A DNA stretch of 64,000 bases. Source: Chloroflexota bacterium (GTDB lineage Bacteria > Chloroflexota > Limnocylindria > Limnocylindrales > CSP1-4). This document shows, one piece after another, positions 16,118-26,368 of this stretch. The position numbers were made by a program, and so were the translations under genes. The DNA lies in contig JACPOS010000015.1 in NCBI GenBank assembly GCA_016191395.1, forward strand, positions 1 to 64,000, given 5' to 3'. The notes under the pieces were generated by a model. The model was not told where the DNA came from. It ran no database searches and was given only the letters and a program-made list of their open reading frames with translations. The first letter of the stretch is position 1, and each line of letters starts with the position of its first letter.

Positions 16118-17515
16118 CTAGGAGTCGAGGCTCTTGGTGAGGCCCAGGAGGAACTGTGCGTTGGTGTCCGTCTTGGCCATCCGGTTGAGGAGGAGCTCGA
16201 TGCCCTCGTTGGAGCCGACCGCGGACAGCATCCGCCGCATCGTCCAGACGAGCTTGAGGGTTCCCTCCTCGAGGAGCAGCTCCTCGCGGCGGGTGCCGGA
16301 GCGCATGACGTCGATCGACGGGAAGATCCGCTTCTCGGCCAGCTTGCGATCCAGGATGAGCTCCGAGTTGCCGGTGCCCTTGAACTCCTCGTAGATCACG
16401 TCGTCCATGCGCGAGCCGGTGTCCACCAGGCACGTGCCGATGATCGTGAGCGAGCCACCTTCCTCGATCTTCCTCGCGGCGCCGAAGAAGCGCTTCGGGG
16501 GGTAGAGGGCGATCGGGTCGATGCCGCCGGACAGGGTCCGGCCGGACGGTGGGAGCGCCAAATTGTACGCGCGTGCGAGGCGCGTGATGGAGTCCAGCAG
16601 GATCACCACGTCACGCCCGGTCTCCACCTGGCGCTTGGCGATCTCCAGGGCCATCTCGGCCACGTGGGTGTGATTCTCCGTGGGCTCGTCGAAGGTGGAG
16701 GAGATGACCTCGCCCTTGACGCTGCGGCGCATGTCCGTGACTTCCTCCGGCCGCTCGCCGATGAGCGCGACCATGAGGAGGATGTCCGGGTAGTTGGCGC
16801 TGATGCCGTTGGCCATGGCCTTGAGCAGCATCGTCTTGCCGGCCTTCGGCGGGCTGACGATCAGCGCGCGCTGGCCCTTGCCGATCGGGTTGACGAGGTT
16901 GACGAGCCGCTGGCTCAGGTTCTTGGGGTCGCTCTCGAGGTTGAGCAGGACGTCCGGGTGGACCGGCGTGAGGTCGTTGAAGACCGGGCGACGGCGCGCC
17001 GTCTCGGTGTCGACGCCGTTGACGGAGTCCACGCGGAGGAGGCCCCAGTACTTCTCCTGCTCGCGCGGGGCGCGCACGGCACCCGAGACGCGGTCACCGA
17101 TGCGCAGGCCGAAGCGGCGCACCTGGCTGGAGCTGACGTACACGTCCTCCGCGCTGGGCAGGAGGCCGTGCCGGCGCATGAAGCCGTAGCCCTCGTCAAC
17201 GACATCGAGGATGCCGGTCGCGTAGTCCAGGCCCGCGCGCTCCGTCTGGCGCTGGAGGATCCGGTCGACCAGGTCGTCCTTGCGGTCGTCCGTGCGGGTG
17301 TCCATCTCCAGGTCGCGCCCGACCTGGCGCAGCTCGGCGACGCTCATCTCGCGGAGATCCGCGACGTCGAGGTCGTTCCGCTCGCGGGCGGCCTCGAGCT
17401 CCTGCATCTCGTCGTATTCGGTCACCGGGGCGCGACCGCTGCCGCCGCCTCCGCCCATGGGGCCTCGGCGGCGGGGTCGACGGTTGCGCATGGTTCGCTG
17501 GTCAGGTCCAGACAT
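16118..17515 (-). CDS. rho: Transcription termination factor Rho
   Basis: A hexameric RNA helicase that ends transcription. It has 465 residues. The first 40 are Arg/Gly-rich, followed by the Rho N-terminal helical domain, the RNA-binding cold-shock fold (LDYATGILDVVDEGYGFMR, then VYVSSSQVRRFGLR) and the ATPase core with Walker A PPKAGKT, LLDSITRLARAYN and the R-loop region. It ends with FLLGLTKSLD. ATG 17515 is chosen: AGGTGA lies about 11 bases upstream and a strong promoter lies at 17637-17665. The frame is open far beyond, into noncoding DNA and antisense to the GNAT gene, which is not real coding. Confidence 0.95.
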   Translation of the reverse strand: MSGPDQRTMRNRRPRRRGPMGGGGGSGRAPVTEYDEMQELEAARERNDLDVADLREMSVAELRQVGRDLEMDTRTDDRKDDLVDRILQRQTERAGLDYATGILDVVDEGYGFMRRHGLLPSAEDVYVSSSQVRRFGLRIGDRVSGAVRAPREQEKYWGLLRVDSVNGVDTETARRRPVFNDLTPVHPDVLLNLESDPKNLSQRLVNLVNPIGKGQRALIVSPPKAGKTMLLKAMANGISANYPDILLMVALIGERPEEVTDMRRSVKGEVISSTFDEPTENHTHVAEMALEIAKRQVETGRDVVILLDSITRLARAYNLALPPSGRTLSGGIDPIALYPPKRFFGAARKIEEGGSLTIIGTCLVDTGSRMDDVIYEEFKGTGNSELILDRKLAEKRIFPSIDVMRSGTRREELLLEEGTLKLVWTMRRMLSAVGSNEGIELLLNRMAKTDTNAQFLLGLTKSLDS

Positions 17516-17636
17516 CGAGATAGGGGTCACCTGCTGGGAACGGGGGCCGGAAATGGATGTGAAGGGGCGCCGCGACGGCCTCGGGCTCGCCCACGCCAAC
17601 ACGTGTCCGCGCGCGGACCGGGGTGGGGATGCATGG

Positions 17637-17665
17637 AGTCTATGCCTGCGCGGGACGCCCGTCAA
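17637..17665 (-). promoter_or_regulatory. rho promoter
   Basis: On the minus strand TTGACG (17660-17665), 17 bases and TAGACT (17637-17642) form a clear sigma70-type promoter. It leaves a leader of about 115 bases before the rho ATG, long enough for the autoregulation by attenuation known for rho genes. Confidence 0.7.
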
Positions 17666-17676
17666 TGGACTGCACG

Positions 17677-17703
17677 GGCTGTCGCGGCTGTCGCGGCTGT
17701 CGC
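17677..17703. repeat. Three tandem copies of GGCTGTCGC
   Basis: Three perfect 9-base repeats lie directly upstream of the rho -35 box. They could be binding sites or a simple slippage repeat. Confidence 0.8.
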
Positions 17704-17721
17704 CCGATGCCGTCGGACGCC

Positions 17722-17857
17722 GGTCGCTGTGAACGACGGTTTCTGACAAGCGGCGGTCGGTCCAGTCGCCTGCAGAGACTGATCCATCCGCCATCGGCTG
17801 ATCGGCGCGGTAGAAAGCGCCGAGATGGGCGGGTTTGGTCGCTGGTACAGACTGATC
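17722..17857. repeat. Degenerate 21-base palindrome-like motifs (GGTCGCTG family)
   Basis: Related units begin at 17722 (GGTCGCTGTGAACGACG), 17764 (AGTCGCCTGCAGAGACT) and 17837 (GGTCGCTGGTACAGACT). The first two are exactly 42 bases apart, the same period as the zwf-upstream array at 56656-56819. No gene was recognised between 17516 and 17944. Confidence 0.4.
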
Positions 17858-17953
17858 TGTTCCAGGATCGTCGGAATCCGTCGCCCACGGGGACCGACCG
17901 TTCGAGTGGCCCGCACCGGCGACTCGGCGCAAGAGCCCGGTAGCATGGCCCCC

Positions 17954-18943
17954 ATGACCACTCAGGGACGGACCAGGCTCGAGATCGAGCCGTTCACGCC
18001 CCAGGCGCTGGACGGCGCTGCGGCGCTCCTGGCCGATCGTCACCGTCGGCATCGGGCCGCCGAGCCGCTGCTGGACCCCTCGTTCGAGGAGCCGGCGAGG
18101 GCGCGCGCGGCGATCGAGGCCGAGCTCGCCCTCGACAAGGCATCCGGCGTGGTGGCCCGCCGCGACGGCGAGATCGTGGGCTACCTCATCGGGCATGAGA
18201 AGAGCACGTCCAGCTGGGGACCGAACGTCTGGGTGGAGGCTGCCGGCCACGCCGCGACCGAGCCGCTCATGGTCCGCGAGCTGTACGCGGCCGCCGCGGG
18301 GCCATGGGTCGACGAGGGTCGGAACAACCATCACGTCCTCGTCCCGGCAAGCGACGCGGGGCTCGTTGCTGCATGGTTCGGGCTGGACTTCGGGCAGCAG
18401 CACCTGCACGCGGTGCGCGCGGTGCCCGCGGCCTCGTTCGGCGTGGTGCCGCCGTCGGAGCTGGTGATCCGGCGACCCACCCGAGAGGACCTGCCGGCCC
18501 TCGCCGAGCTGGAGCTCGTGCTGCCGCGGCACAGCCCGCTCTCACCGGTCTTCTCGCCGGTCCCGATCCAGCCCGTCGAGGAGATCCAGGCGCAGCTCGA
18601 CGCCGATTTCGACGACCCGAAATACACGTTCTTCGTCGCCGAGCACGAGGGCCGCGTCATCGGTTCGGCGATCGCCTGCGACCTGACCATCTCCGGCTCG
18701 AATGGGAGCCTCATCCGGCCGCCGAAGGCCGGCTTCCTGGGCTACGCGGCTGTGCTGCCGGACGGGCGAGGCGTCGGTGCCGGGAGGGCGCTCGGCGAGA
18801 CGGTGCTGGCCTGGGCGCGCGACGCGGGCTACCCCGTCATCGCCACCGACTGGCGCTCGACGAACCTGGAGGCCGACCGCTCATGGCGGGGCGTCGGCTT
18901 CCGCCCGACGTTCCGACGGCTGCACCGCTTCGTGGCGAGGTAG
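17954..18943 (+). CDS. GNAT-family N-acetyltransferase (double domain)
   Basis: This 329-residue protein is probably a tandem GNAT. The N-terminal half (1-165) is a degenerate acetyltransferase-like domain with VVARRDGEIVGYLIG. The C-terminal half (165-329) is a standard one with FFVAEHEGRVIGSAI and the acetyl-CoA loop LPDGRGVGAGRAL, followed by NLEADRSWRGVGF. TAGCAT lies 7 bases before ATG 17954, which fits a leaderless mRNA. ATG 17945, three codons upstream, overlaps that box. The substrate is unknown. Convergent with the transaldolase gene. Confidence 0.82.
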   Translation: MTTQGRTRLEIEPFTPQALDGAAALLADRHRRHRAAEPLLDPSFEEPARARAAIEAELALDKASGVVARRDGEIVGYLIGHEKSTSSWGPNVWVEAAGHAATEPLMVRELYAAAAGPWVDEGRNNHHVLVPASDAGLVAAWFGLDFGQQHLHAVRAVPAASFGVVPPSELVIRRPTREDLPALAELELVLPRHSPLSPVFSPVPIQPVEEIQAQLDADFDDPKYTFFVAEHEGRVIGSAIACDLTISGSNGSLIRPPKAGFLGYAAVLPDGRGVGAGRALGETVLAWARDAGYPVIATDWRSTNLEADRSWRGVGFRPTFRRLHRFVAR

Positions 18944-18961
18944 AGCCGCTCCTGCGGGGCC

Positions 18962-19633
18962 TCAGCTCTTCTTCGCCGCGGGCATGGCGGCGCGGGCGGT
19001 CTCCCAGTCCTTCTTGAACTGGACGATGCCCTTGTCCGTCAGCGGGTGGTGGACCATCTGCTGGAAGACCTTGAACGGCAGCGTGGCGATGTGCGAGCCG
19101 TTGAGCGCGGCCTCGGTGACGTGGCGCGGGTGGCGCACGGACGCGGTCAGGACCTCCGAGTCGATGTCGAAGAACCGGATGATCTCCGCGAGCTCGCGGA
19201 TGACCTGCATGCCGTCCTCGTTGATGTCGTCGAGGCGGCCGACGAACGGCGAGAGCAGGGATGCGCCCGCCTTCGCGGCGAGCAGGCCCTGGTTCGCCGT
19301 GAAGATCAGGGTGCAGTTGGTCCTGATGCCCTCGGCGCGGAAGCGGCTCATGGCCGCGAGGCCGTTCTCGGACATCGGGACCTTGACGTAGATGTTGTCC
19401 GCGATCTTCGCGAAGTGGCGGCCTTCCTTGACCATGCCGTCCACGTCGTCGGCGACGACCTCTGCGGACACGGGGCCGCTGGTGATCCCGCAGATCAGCT
19501 TCAGGACCTCGTCGTAGGTCATGCCGGACGTCTTCGCGAAGAGCGTCGGATTGGTGGTCACGCCGTCGAGGACGCCCCACGAGTGGACGGTGCGGATCTC
19601 TTCGATCTCGGCGGTGTCGAGGAACAGCTTCAT
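18962..19633 (-). CDS. tal: Transaldolase (small, TalC/FSA type)
   Basis: This enzyme transfers dihydroxyacetone units in the non-oxidative pentose phosphate pathway, or cleaves fructose 6-phosphate. The 223 residues match the short decameric class: MKLFLDTAEIEEI, GVTTNPTLFAK, and the Schiff-base Lys in YVKVPMSENG, then TLIFTANQGLLAAKAGA. Transaldolase versus FSA activity cannot be settled by reading. The rest of the pathway lies 22-41 kb away in this window, and no other transaldolase was seen. CGGAGA lies about 11 bases before the ATG. Confidence 0.92.
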   Translation of the reverse strand: MKLFLDTAEIEEIRTVHSWGVLDGVTTNPTLFAKTSGMTYDEVLKLICGITSGPVSAEVVADDVDGMVKEGRHFAKIADNIYVKVPMSENGLAAMSRFRAEGIRTNCTLIFTANQGLLAAKAGASLLSPFVGRLDDINEDGMQVIRELAEIIRFFDIDSEVLTASVRHPRHVTEAALNGSHIATLPFKVFQQMVHHPLTDKGIVQFKKDWETARAAMPAAKKS

Positions 19634-19753
19634 CGGCTGGTGTCTCCGTGATCAGGGCCTCTGATGGTAGCGGTGAATTGGCGAAGCCCGTGCCGCGCGG
19701 GATGCCCAGGAGGCTCCGGGTAGCGCGGCTGCAAATGCGGTGTCACGGACATG

Positions 19754-19759
19754 TATAGT
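19754..19759 (+). promoter_or_regulatory. Probable -10 box of the branched-chain amino acid transport operon
   Basis: TATAGT lies 85 bases before the lipoprotein start. A matching -35 is weak (CTGCAA, 19 bases upstream). Confidence 0.4.
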
Positions 19760-19844
19760 CCGGCGGTTGGCTGCGGGACGGGGCTGTCCTTGCCGCTCGG
19801 GCAATCGACCGGCCCCGGTTGAATACGAGAGCGAGGGTGTTGTG

Positions 19845-21089
19845 ATGCGAGTCGGCGGTCGATGGCTACTCGGCAATCTCGCCGCCGCCGTCGTTGTGGC
19901 ATCCGCCTGCGGCGGACCCGGCACATCGCCAAGCGCCTCCGGCACATCGCCAAGCGGCCCCGTCGCCACGAGCACCGGACCTTCGCCTGCTGGAACCAGC
20001 GCTGGACCAGCGACCGGCCAGCCGTACGTCATAGGCATCGTGACACCCCTTACGGGCGAGGTCGCGATCGACGGTGAGCTGACCAGGAAGGGCATCGATC
20101 TGGCCGTCGCGGAGATCAACGCGGCCGGGGGGATTGGCGGTCGGCCGATCCAGGTGAAGCTGGAAGACGGCGCCTGCGACCCGGCGGCCACGGCGTCCGC
20201 GGCGCAGAAACTCATCACCGCGGACAAGGTCATCGCCCTCGAAGGAGCGTTCTGCAGTTCGGCGACGGCTGCCGTCCTGCCGATCGCCAGTCGGGCGCAG
20301 GTCCCATTCGTCAGCTCGCTCTCGACTGCCGCCGATCTGACGGAGCAGGGCAACGACTGGTTCAGCCGGTTCGCTCCCACCGAGGCGCTCATGGCTGCCA
20401 AGGCAACCCCCGCGCTCATCGCCCAGCTCGGCATAAGGAAGGCGTCAATCCTGACGTTCAATGATGACTACGGCCTGAGCTACGCGGCTGCCTACGACAA
20501 GGAGCTCCGAGCCGCCGGGATCGAAATTGCCAGCAGCGAGAACTTCGGCGCCAACACGCAGGATTACGCGCCATTCATCACGAAGATCAAGAGCAGCGGC
20601 GCCGACACCGTGTTCGTTGCCGCCGACACAGGCCCGGAAGCGGCCGTCTTCAAGCAGATGGCGCAGCTCGGGCTGACGACGATCAAGAAGGTGAGCGCCC
20701 AGGTCGCCGTGTCGCAGGCGTTCATCGATCTCGCGACGCAGCAGGGCGCGGAAGGCATCTATGCGACGACGCCCTATGTCTCGGCCAGCACGGCGCCCAG
20801 CAATGCCGGGTTCGTGACTGCGTTCATGGCGCGCTACTCGGGTGAGATGCCGGAGTCAGATGCCGCCGGTGGATACATGACCGTGTATCTGCTGGCGGAC
20901 GCCCTGAGGCGCAGCGGCGGGCAGGGCGGCCGCGCGCTCCAGGACGCGATCCGCGCGACGGCTCAGGACACGGTGCGCGGCCGGCTGACGTTCGATGCGA
21001 AGGGCCAAGGGTACGCAGACTTCTTCATCGCGCAGATCACAACCGGCAAGATCACTGTCTTCAAGCAGCTGCCCTTGACGCCGGGCTGA
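19845..21089 (+). CDS. livK: Branched-chain amino acid ABC transporter substrate-binding lipoprotein
   Basis: A surface lipoprotein that captures Leu/Ile/Val or related ligands and feeds the livHMGF importer downstream. It has 414 residues. The signal ends in lipobox ASAC near residue 21, followed by a Ser/Thr/Pro-rich linker and a two-lobe periplasmic-binding fold beginning YVIGIVTPLTGEVAIDG. ANTQDYAPFITKIKSSGAD is typical of the Liv/Leu-binding family. ATG 19845 has GAGGG upstream and starts the signal peptide directly. Ligand specificity is inferred from the operon. Confidence 0.9.
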   Translation: MRVGGRWLLGNLAAAVVVASACGGPGTSPSASGTSPSGPVATSTGPSPAGTSAGPATGQPYVIGIVTPLTGEVAIDGELTRKGIDLAVAEINAAGGIGGRPIQVKLEDGACDPAATASAAQKLITADKVIALEGAFCSSATAAVLPIASRAQVPFVSSLSTAADLTEQGNDWFSRFAPTEALMAAKATPALIAQLGIRKASILTFNDDYGLSYAAAYDKELRAAGIEIASSENFGANTQDYAPFITKIKSSGADTVFVAADTGPEAAVFKQMAQLGLTTIKKVSAQVAVSQAFIDLATQQGAEGIYATTPYVSASTAPSNAGFVTAFMARYSGEMPESDAAGGYMTVYLLADALRRSGGQGGRALQDAIRATAQDTVRGRLTFDAKGQGYADFFIAQITTGKITVFKQLPLTPG

Positions 21090-21155
21090 CGCCGCCGGAC
21101 CCGCGGCAGCCCGGATCGTCGAGCAAGTCCCCCGAGGCCAGGGTTTCGTCCAGCG

Positions 21156-22040
21156 ATGGAGACACTCGTCCAGCAGCTCCTCGACGGCCTGATGATCGGC
21201 GCTGCCTACGCGCTCATGGCCGTCGGTCTGACGATCATCTTTGGCCTCATGGATGTCGTGAACTTTGCGCACGGCGAGTTCTACATGCTCGGCGCGTTCG
21301 TGGTATTCCAGCTCGTCGGGCTCCAGGGGCTCAACTACTTCCTCGCCGTGCTGCTGGCCGTGGCCGCCGTCGGCCTCCTGGGCGTGATCGTCCAGAGGAC
21401 GTTGATTCGGCGAGTGCGGCAGAGCGCCCGCCTCAATTACCTGTACGCGACCTCGATCGTCACGATCGGCCTGTCGATCTTCCTCCAGAACGCCGCGCAG
21501 CTGGTGTGGGGCGCGGTGCCGAAAGCGATCCCCCAGCCGTTCCCGGTGGAGCCGATCATCCTCGGCAGCATCGCCGTCAGCCCTGTCCGGCTGTTCATCC
21601 TGGTGGCGAGCATGCTGGTGATCGCAACGCTTGCGCTCTGGCTGAAGAGAACGCTGGCGGGCCGGATGATCCGAGCCACGTTCCAGGATCGAGAGGCAGC
21701 AGCGCTGATCGGACTGCCCGTGGACCGCATCGACGCCCTGGCCTTCGGTGGCGGAACGATGCTTGCCGCACTCGCGGGCGTCCTGCTGGGCTCGGCGTTC
21801 CAGGTCTACCCGACGATGGGCGGCCTCGCCACGCTCAAGGCGTTCACGGTCGTCATCCTCGGGGGGATGGGCAGCTTCCCGGGCGCGATCGCCGGGGGTT
21901 TCGTGCTCGGTGTCAGCGAAAGCCTGGCCGCAGGCTACCTCTCGGCGGGGCTCAAGGACGCGATCGGGTTCGCGGTCGTCATCGCGGTGCTGATGTTCCG
22001 CCCGACGGGCTTGCTGCCGGCGGTTCGAAGGGTCCGATGA
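21156..22040 (+). CDS. livH: Branched-chain amino acid ABC permease LivH
   Basis: An inner-membrane permease of 294 residues with about 8 hydrophobic helices. Signatures are DGLMIGAAYALMAVGLTIIFGLMDVVNFAHGEFYMLGAF near the start (positions 9-47) and the coupling-loop region ATFQDREAAALIGL followed by GGMGSFPGAIAGG. It pairs with LivM and is energised by LivG/LivF. Confidence 0.94.
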   Translation: METLVQQLLDGLMIGAAYALMAVGLTIIFGLMDVVNFAHGEFYMLGAFVVFQLVGLQGLNYFLAVLLAVAAVGLLGVIVQRTLIRRVRQSARLNYLYATSIVTIGLSIFLQNAAQLVWGAVPKAIPQPFPVEPIILGSIAVSPVRLFILVASMLVIATLALWLKRTLAGRMIRATFQDREAAALIGLPVDRIDALAFGGGTMLAALAGVLLGSAFQVYPTMGGLATLKAFTVVILGGMGSFPGAIAGGFVLGVSESLAAGYLSAGLKDAIGFAVVIAVLMFRPTGLLPAVRRVR

Positions 22041-22071
22041 CGGAGTCCCGACGCCGGCCGGCTGCCGATCG

Positions 22072-23061
22072 ATGAGCACCCGGCGGCGAGCTGCTGCGGG
22101 CCTGGCCATCTCGGTCGGCATCGCGGCCGGCCTGATCCTCCTCGGCGACGCCTACCTGATGCGAATCGCAACGCTCGGCGCAATCTTCGCAATCCTTGCC
22201 CTCGGCTTGAACCTGACCGCCGGCCACCTTGGCCTGTTCGACTTCGGCTACGTGCTGTATTTCGGGATCGGGGGCTACGCCACGGCACTCCTCACGCTCC
22301 GCGCGGGGTGGGCATGGGAGGCTGCGCTCCTCGCATCGGTCGTCATCAGCGTCGCCGCCGGGGTCGTCGTAGGAGTGGTCGTCCTGCGCCTCCGCGGGCC
22401 GTACTTCGTGATCGCCACATTCAGCTTCCTCACCGTGGCCTACTACGTGGCGATCAACTGGCGAGACGTGACCAACGGCTCTCTGGGCCTGATCGGCCTG
22501 CCGGCCCCGGCCATTGAACTGCCGTTCTTGGGTCGGGTCGATGGCTTCAGCCCATCCGGCGCCCTTGCCATCGCCGTCACCGGACTCCTCGTCGCCGTCG
22601 GAGTGGTCTGGCGGGTTGTCGCCAGCGGAGCAGGACGCGCCTGGCACGCGATTCGGGACAATGAGGACCTGGCCTCGTCGGTGGGGCTGGACCCGGCTCG
22701 CTACGCGTTTCTGGCACTCGGGATTTCCGCTGGCCTGGGGGGCCTCGGCGGAAGCCTGTATGCGGGCTACGTCGGGATCGTCACGCCGGAGATCTTCTCT
22801 TTCGGTCACATGGTCAACGTGCTCCTGATGGTCGTCATCGGCGGAACTGGCACGTTTCTGGGTCCGCTGGTCGGGGCGTTCCTCGTTGAGAGCGTCCCGG
22901 AGCTGCTGCGCGTAGCCGAAGCGTTCCGGCTCCCGATCTTCGGGATCATGCTCATCGCGGCGATCCTGTTCGCGCCCCGCGGCGTCGTCTCGCTGCGTCG
23001 CCCGCGGCGCACCCGTCCCGGCCGCCAGCTGGGATCATCGGTCACCGGGGATCCATCGTGA
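22072..23061 (+). CDS. livM: Branched-chain amino acid ABC permease LivM
   Basis: Second permease subunit, 329 residues. After an N-terminal helix it shows LALGLNLTAGHLGLFDFG, RLRGPYFVIATFSF and AIRDNEDLASSVGLD, the EAA-like loop contacting the ATPases, then GGTGTFLGPLVGA. It starts 31 bases after livH, and its stop overlaps the livG start as GTGA. Confidence 0.94.
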   Translation: MSTRRRAAAGLAISVGIAAGLILLGDAYLMRIATLGAIFAILALGLNLTAGHLGLFDFGYVLYFGIGGYATALLTLRAGWAWEAALLASVVISVAAGVVVGVVVLRLRGPYFVIATFSFLTVAYYVAINWRDVTNGSLGLIGLPAPAIELPFLGRVDGFSPSGALAIAVTGLLVAVGVVWRVVASGAGRAWHAIRDNEDLASSVGLDPARYAFLALGISAGLGGLGGSLYAGYVGIVTPEIFSFGHMVNVLLMVVIGGTGTFLGPLVGAFLVESVPELLRVAEAFRLPIFGIMLIAAILFAPRGVVSLRRPRRTRPGRQLGSSVTGDPS

Positions 23062-23826
23062 GCGACCCGCCGCTGCTCGAGGTCACCGACCTGAGCCGCC
23101 GCTTCGGCGGACTCGTGGCGCTCAGCGGGCTGACGTTCACCGTGCACGACGCAGAGGTCGTGTCCCTGATCGGTCCGAACGGAGCGGGAAAGACAACGGC
23201 GTTCAGCCTGATCGCCGGCTTTCTCACCCCTACTTCGGGTCGGGTGATGTACGCGGGTCGTGACCTCGCCGGCCTGCCTCCGCACCGTCGCGCTCGGCTC
23301 GGGCTCGTCCGGACATTTCAGCAGGCGGCCGTTTTCGGTGAGCAGTCGGCACTTGACTGCGTCGTGGCCGGGACCATGGCCCGCTCGGAACCCGGGCTCC
23401 TCGCGAGCCTGATCGGCACGGCTCGGGCGAGGCGAGCAGAAGCCGCGCACCTCGATGAGGCACTGGCGATCCTCCAATTGTGCGGGATCGAGCAGCGTGC
23501 CTCGGATCCGGCGTCCGATCTGCCATACGGGGACCAGAAGGTCCTCGGCATCGCCATCGCACTGGCCAGCCGACCGCGGCTGTTGCTGCTCGACGAGCCC
23601 ACCGCCGGCCTGAACGCCATGGAGAGCGAGCAGGTATCGCTCCTGCTGGATCGGATCAACGAGCAGGGCGTGACGGTCCTGGTCGTGGAGCATCGGATGG
23701 AAGTCGTCATGGGCCTGTCGGACCGGGTCATCGTCCTCGACCATGGCGTTGTCATCGCCGACGACACGCCAGACCGGATACGCGCCGACGAAGCGGTCAT
23801 CCGCGCCTACCTGGGGGACTTCGGAC

Positions 23827-23834
<8 letters not shown>
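23058..23834 (+). CDS. livG: Branched-chain amino acid ABC ATPase LivG
   Basis: Cytoplasmic ATPase of 258 residues. Walker A is GPNGAGKTT, the Q-loop FQQAAVF follows, and Walker B reads RLLLLDEPTAGLN. The signature motif is the degenerate DLPYGDQK in place of LSGGQ, as often seen in LivG (LSYGQQ type). The start is GTG, overlapping livM. Confidence 0.94.
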
Positions 23835-24582
<748 letters not shown>

Positions 24583-24604
24583 CGTCTCGCAGCGCTCCGC
24601 GAGG

Positions 24605-25423
24605 TCACAGGATCTTCGACAAGAAGGCCTTTGTCCGCTCCTGCTCCGGGGCGGTGAAGAAATGCTCGGGCGTACCCTCCTCGATGATCACGCCCTCATC
24701 CATCATCACCACCCGGTCCGCGACCTCCCGTGCGAAGCCCATCTCATGAGTGACGACGATCATGGTCATGCCCTCGCGGGCGAGCTCCTGCATCACCTCG
24801 AGGACCTCACCGATCATCTCCGGGTCGAGGGCGCTGGTGGGCTCGTCGAAGAGCATCAGCGCGGGCTTCATCGCCAGCGCACGTGCGATCGCGACACGTT
24901 GCTGCTGGCCGCCCGAGAGTTGCGCTGGGTAGGCTTCTTCCTTCGCGGAAAGTCCGACGCGGGCAAGAAGGGCTCGGCCCGTCTCGATCGCCTCCCGCTC
25001 CGGGACGCCGCGAACGCGGATCGGCGCCTCGATGACGTTGCCCAGCGCCGTGAGGTGCGGGAAGAGGTTGAAGCGCTGGAAGACCATTCCGATCTCGCGC
25101 CGTTGGCGGGCGATGTTGGGCTCGCGATCCTCGATCAACCGACCGTTGGCCTCTCGATATCCGATCAGGTGGCCGTTGACCGAGATCCGGCCAGCCTGGA
25201 TCTTCTCGAGGTGGTTGATGCACCGGATGAAGGTCGTCTTGCCAGAGCCGGAGGCGCCGATCATCACGACCACCTCGGCCCGCCCAACAGTCAGGCTGAC
25301 GCCCTTGAGGACCTGCAGCCGGCCGAAGGACTTCCGGACGTCGATCGCCTCGACAACGACGTCCGACGCCGTTTGGGGCACGCCGCCGATTGCGGCGAGG
25401 ATGTCGTTGGCGATCGTGGTCAT
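24605..25423 (-). CDS. Polar amino acid ABC transporter ATPase
   Basis: A GlnQ/ArtP-type ATPase of 272 residues: Walker [11 protein letters not shown]-loop [11 protein letters not shown], signature [15 protein letters not shown], Walker [14 protein letters not shown]-loop [14 protein letters not shown]. An extra N-terminal stretch of about 25 residues precedes the domain. It is the last gene of a binding protein-permease-ATPase operon and ends 22 bases from livF, convergently. Confidence 0.93.
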   Translation of the reverse strand: MTTIANDILAAIGGVPQTASDVVVEAIDVRKSFGRLQVLKGVSLTVGRAEVVVMIGASGSGKTTFIRCINHLEKIQAGRISVNGHLIGYREANGRLIEDREPNIARQRREIGMVFQRFNLFPHLTALGNVIEAPIRVRGVPEREAIETGRALLARVGLSAKEEAYPAQLSGGQQQRVAIARALAMKPALMLFDEPTSALDPEMIGEVLEVMQELAREGMTMIVVTHEMGFAREVADRVVMMDEGVIIEEGTPEHFFTAPEQERTKAFLSKIL

Positions 25424-25427
25424 TGGA

Positions 25428-26258
25428 TCAGCGGCCCACCTGACCATCGCGCGATCGCGAGAGGCCAAGCATCCTCGCCCACAGCCCGGGCTGCCTCTCG
25501 CGCCCCGCGCTGGCGCCCAGCCGGCGCTCGATCCGGCCCTGGACGGCACTCCAGATTGTGGTCAGCGCCAGGTAGTAGAGGGCAACCCCGAAGTACGCCT
25601 CGAATGCCTTGAATGTCGCGCTGTTGGCCGCCTGAGCGACTCGAAACAGCTCCTCGACCGCAATGATGCTCATGAGCGAGGTCGTCTTGAGCATGTTGTT
25701 GAACTCATTGCCGAGCGGCGGGATGATGACCCGCAGGGCCTGCGGGAGGACGATCCGGCGCATCGTCAATCCATAGGTCATGCCCAGCGATTTCGCGGCC
25801 TCGGTCTGACCGAGATCGACCGACAGGATGCCCGCTCTGACGATCTCGCTCATGTACGCGCCCTCGTTGATCGACAGGGCGACCAGGCCCGCGAGAATCG
25901 CGCCACGCAGGTTGATGAACCCGATGTTGACATCGCGTGGGAACAGGTCCAGCCCGCCGAGGAGGTAGGGCGTCCCGAAATACACCAGAAACATCTGCAC
26001 CAACAGCGGCGTGCCCCTGAAGAACCAGACGTAGATGCCGCTGATCGCGCGGACCAAACGCAGCCGCGACATGCCCGCCAGGGCCGAGAGGGTCCCCAGG
26101 ATCGTGCCCGCCAGCTGTGCGAACACCGCGACGTAGATCGTGATCGCGAGGCCGCTGAGGAGCGCCGGCGAGGGTTGGAAGACGAAGCGCAGGAAGAAGT
26201 CGAGGTCGAAGGTCAGGCTCGCCCCACCGTTGGCGGCGAACACCATGTCAAACGGCAC
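25428..26258 (-). CDS. Polar amino acid ABC transporter permease
   Basis: A HisM/GlnP-type inner-membrane permease of about 276 residues. It contains [38 protein letters not shown], the EAA-type loop [21 protein letters not shown] and [17 protein letters not shown] 26258 is preferred because GAGG lies 6 bases upstream. ATG 26246 is the alternative. Only 4 bases separate it from the ATPase gene. Confidence 0.9.
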   Translation of the reverse strand: MPFDMVFAANGGASLTFDLDFFLRFVFQPSPALLSGLAITIYVAVFAQLAGTILGTLSALAGMSRLRLVRAISGIYVWFFRGTPLLVQMFLVYFGTPYLLGGLDLFPRDVNIGFINLRGAILAGLVALSINEGAYMSEIVRAGILSVDLGQTEAAKSLGMTYGLTMRRIVLPQALRVIIPPLGNEFNNMLKTTSLMSIIAVEELFRVAQAANSATFKAFEAYFGVALYYLALTTIWSAVQGRIERRLGASAGRERQPGLWARMLGLSRSRDGQVGR

Positions 26259-26321
26259 GGAAAGCCTCGTTGGCGGGCGCGTTGCGGAATCTGGCCGAGC
26301 GAGTGTGTGCCGAAACGACGC

Positions 26322-26352
26322 GCCCCAGGCCCGGCCCGGATAGGCCTGGGGC
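26322..26352 (-). terminator. Intra-operon hairpin after the binding-protein gene
   Basis: GCCCCAGGCC and GGCCTGGGGC form a perfect 10-bp stem with an 11-base loop between the binding-protein stop and the permease start. A T-run is weak (CGTTTC). Such hairpins usually raise binding protein over permease levels by partial termination or mRNA protection. Confidence 0.55.
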
Positions 26353-26368
26353 ACCGCGACTCGGATGC

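Noticed and set aside
17516-18532. Upstream extension of the rho frame
   Set aside because: It crosses the rho promoter and runs antisense to the GNAT gene; the conserved Rho protein begins at 17515.
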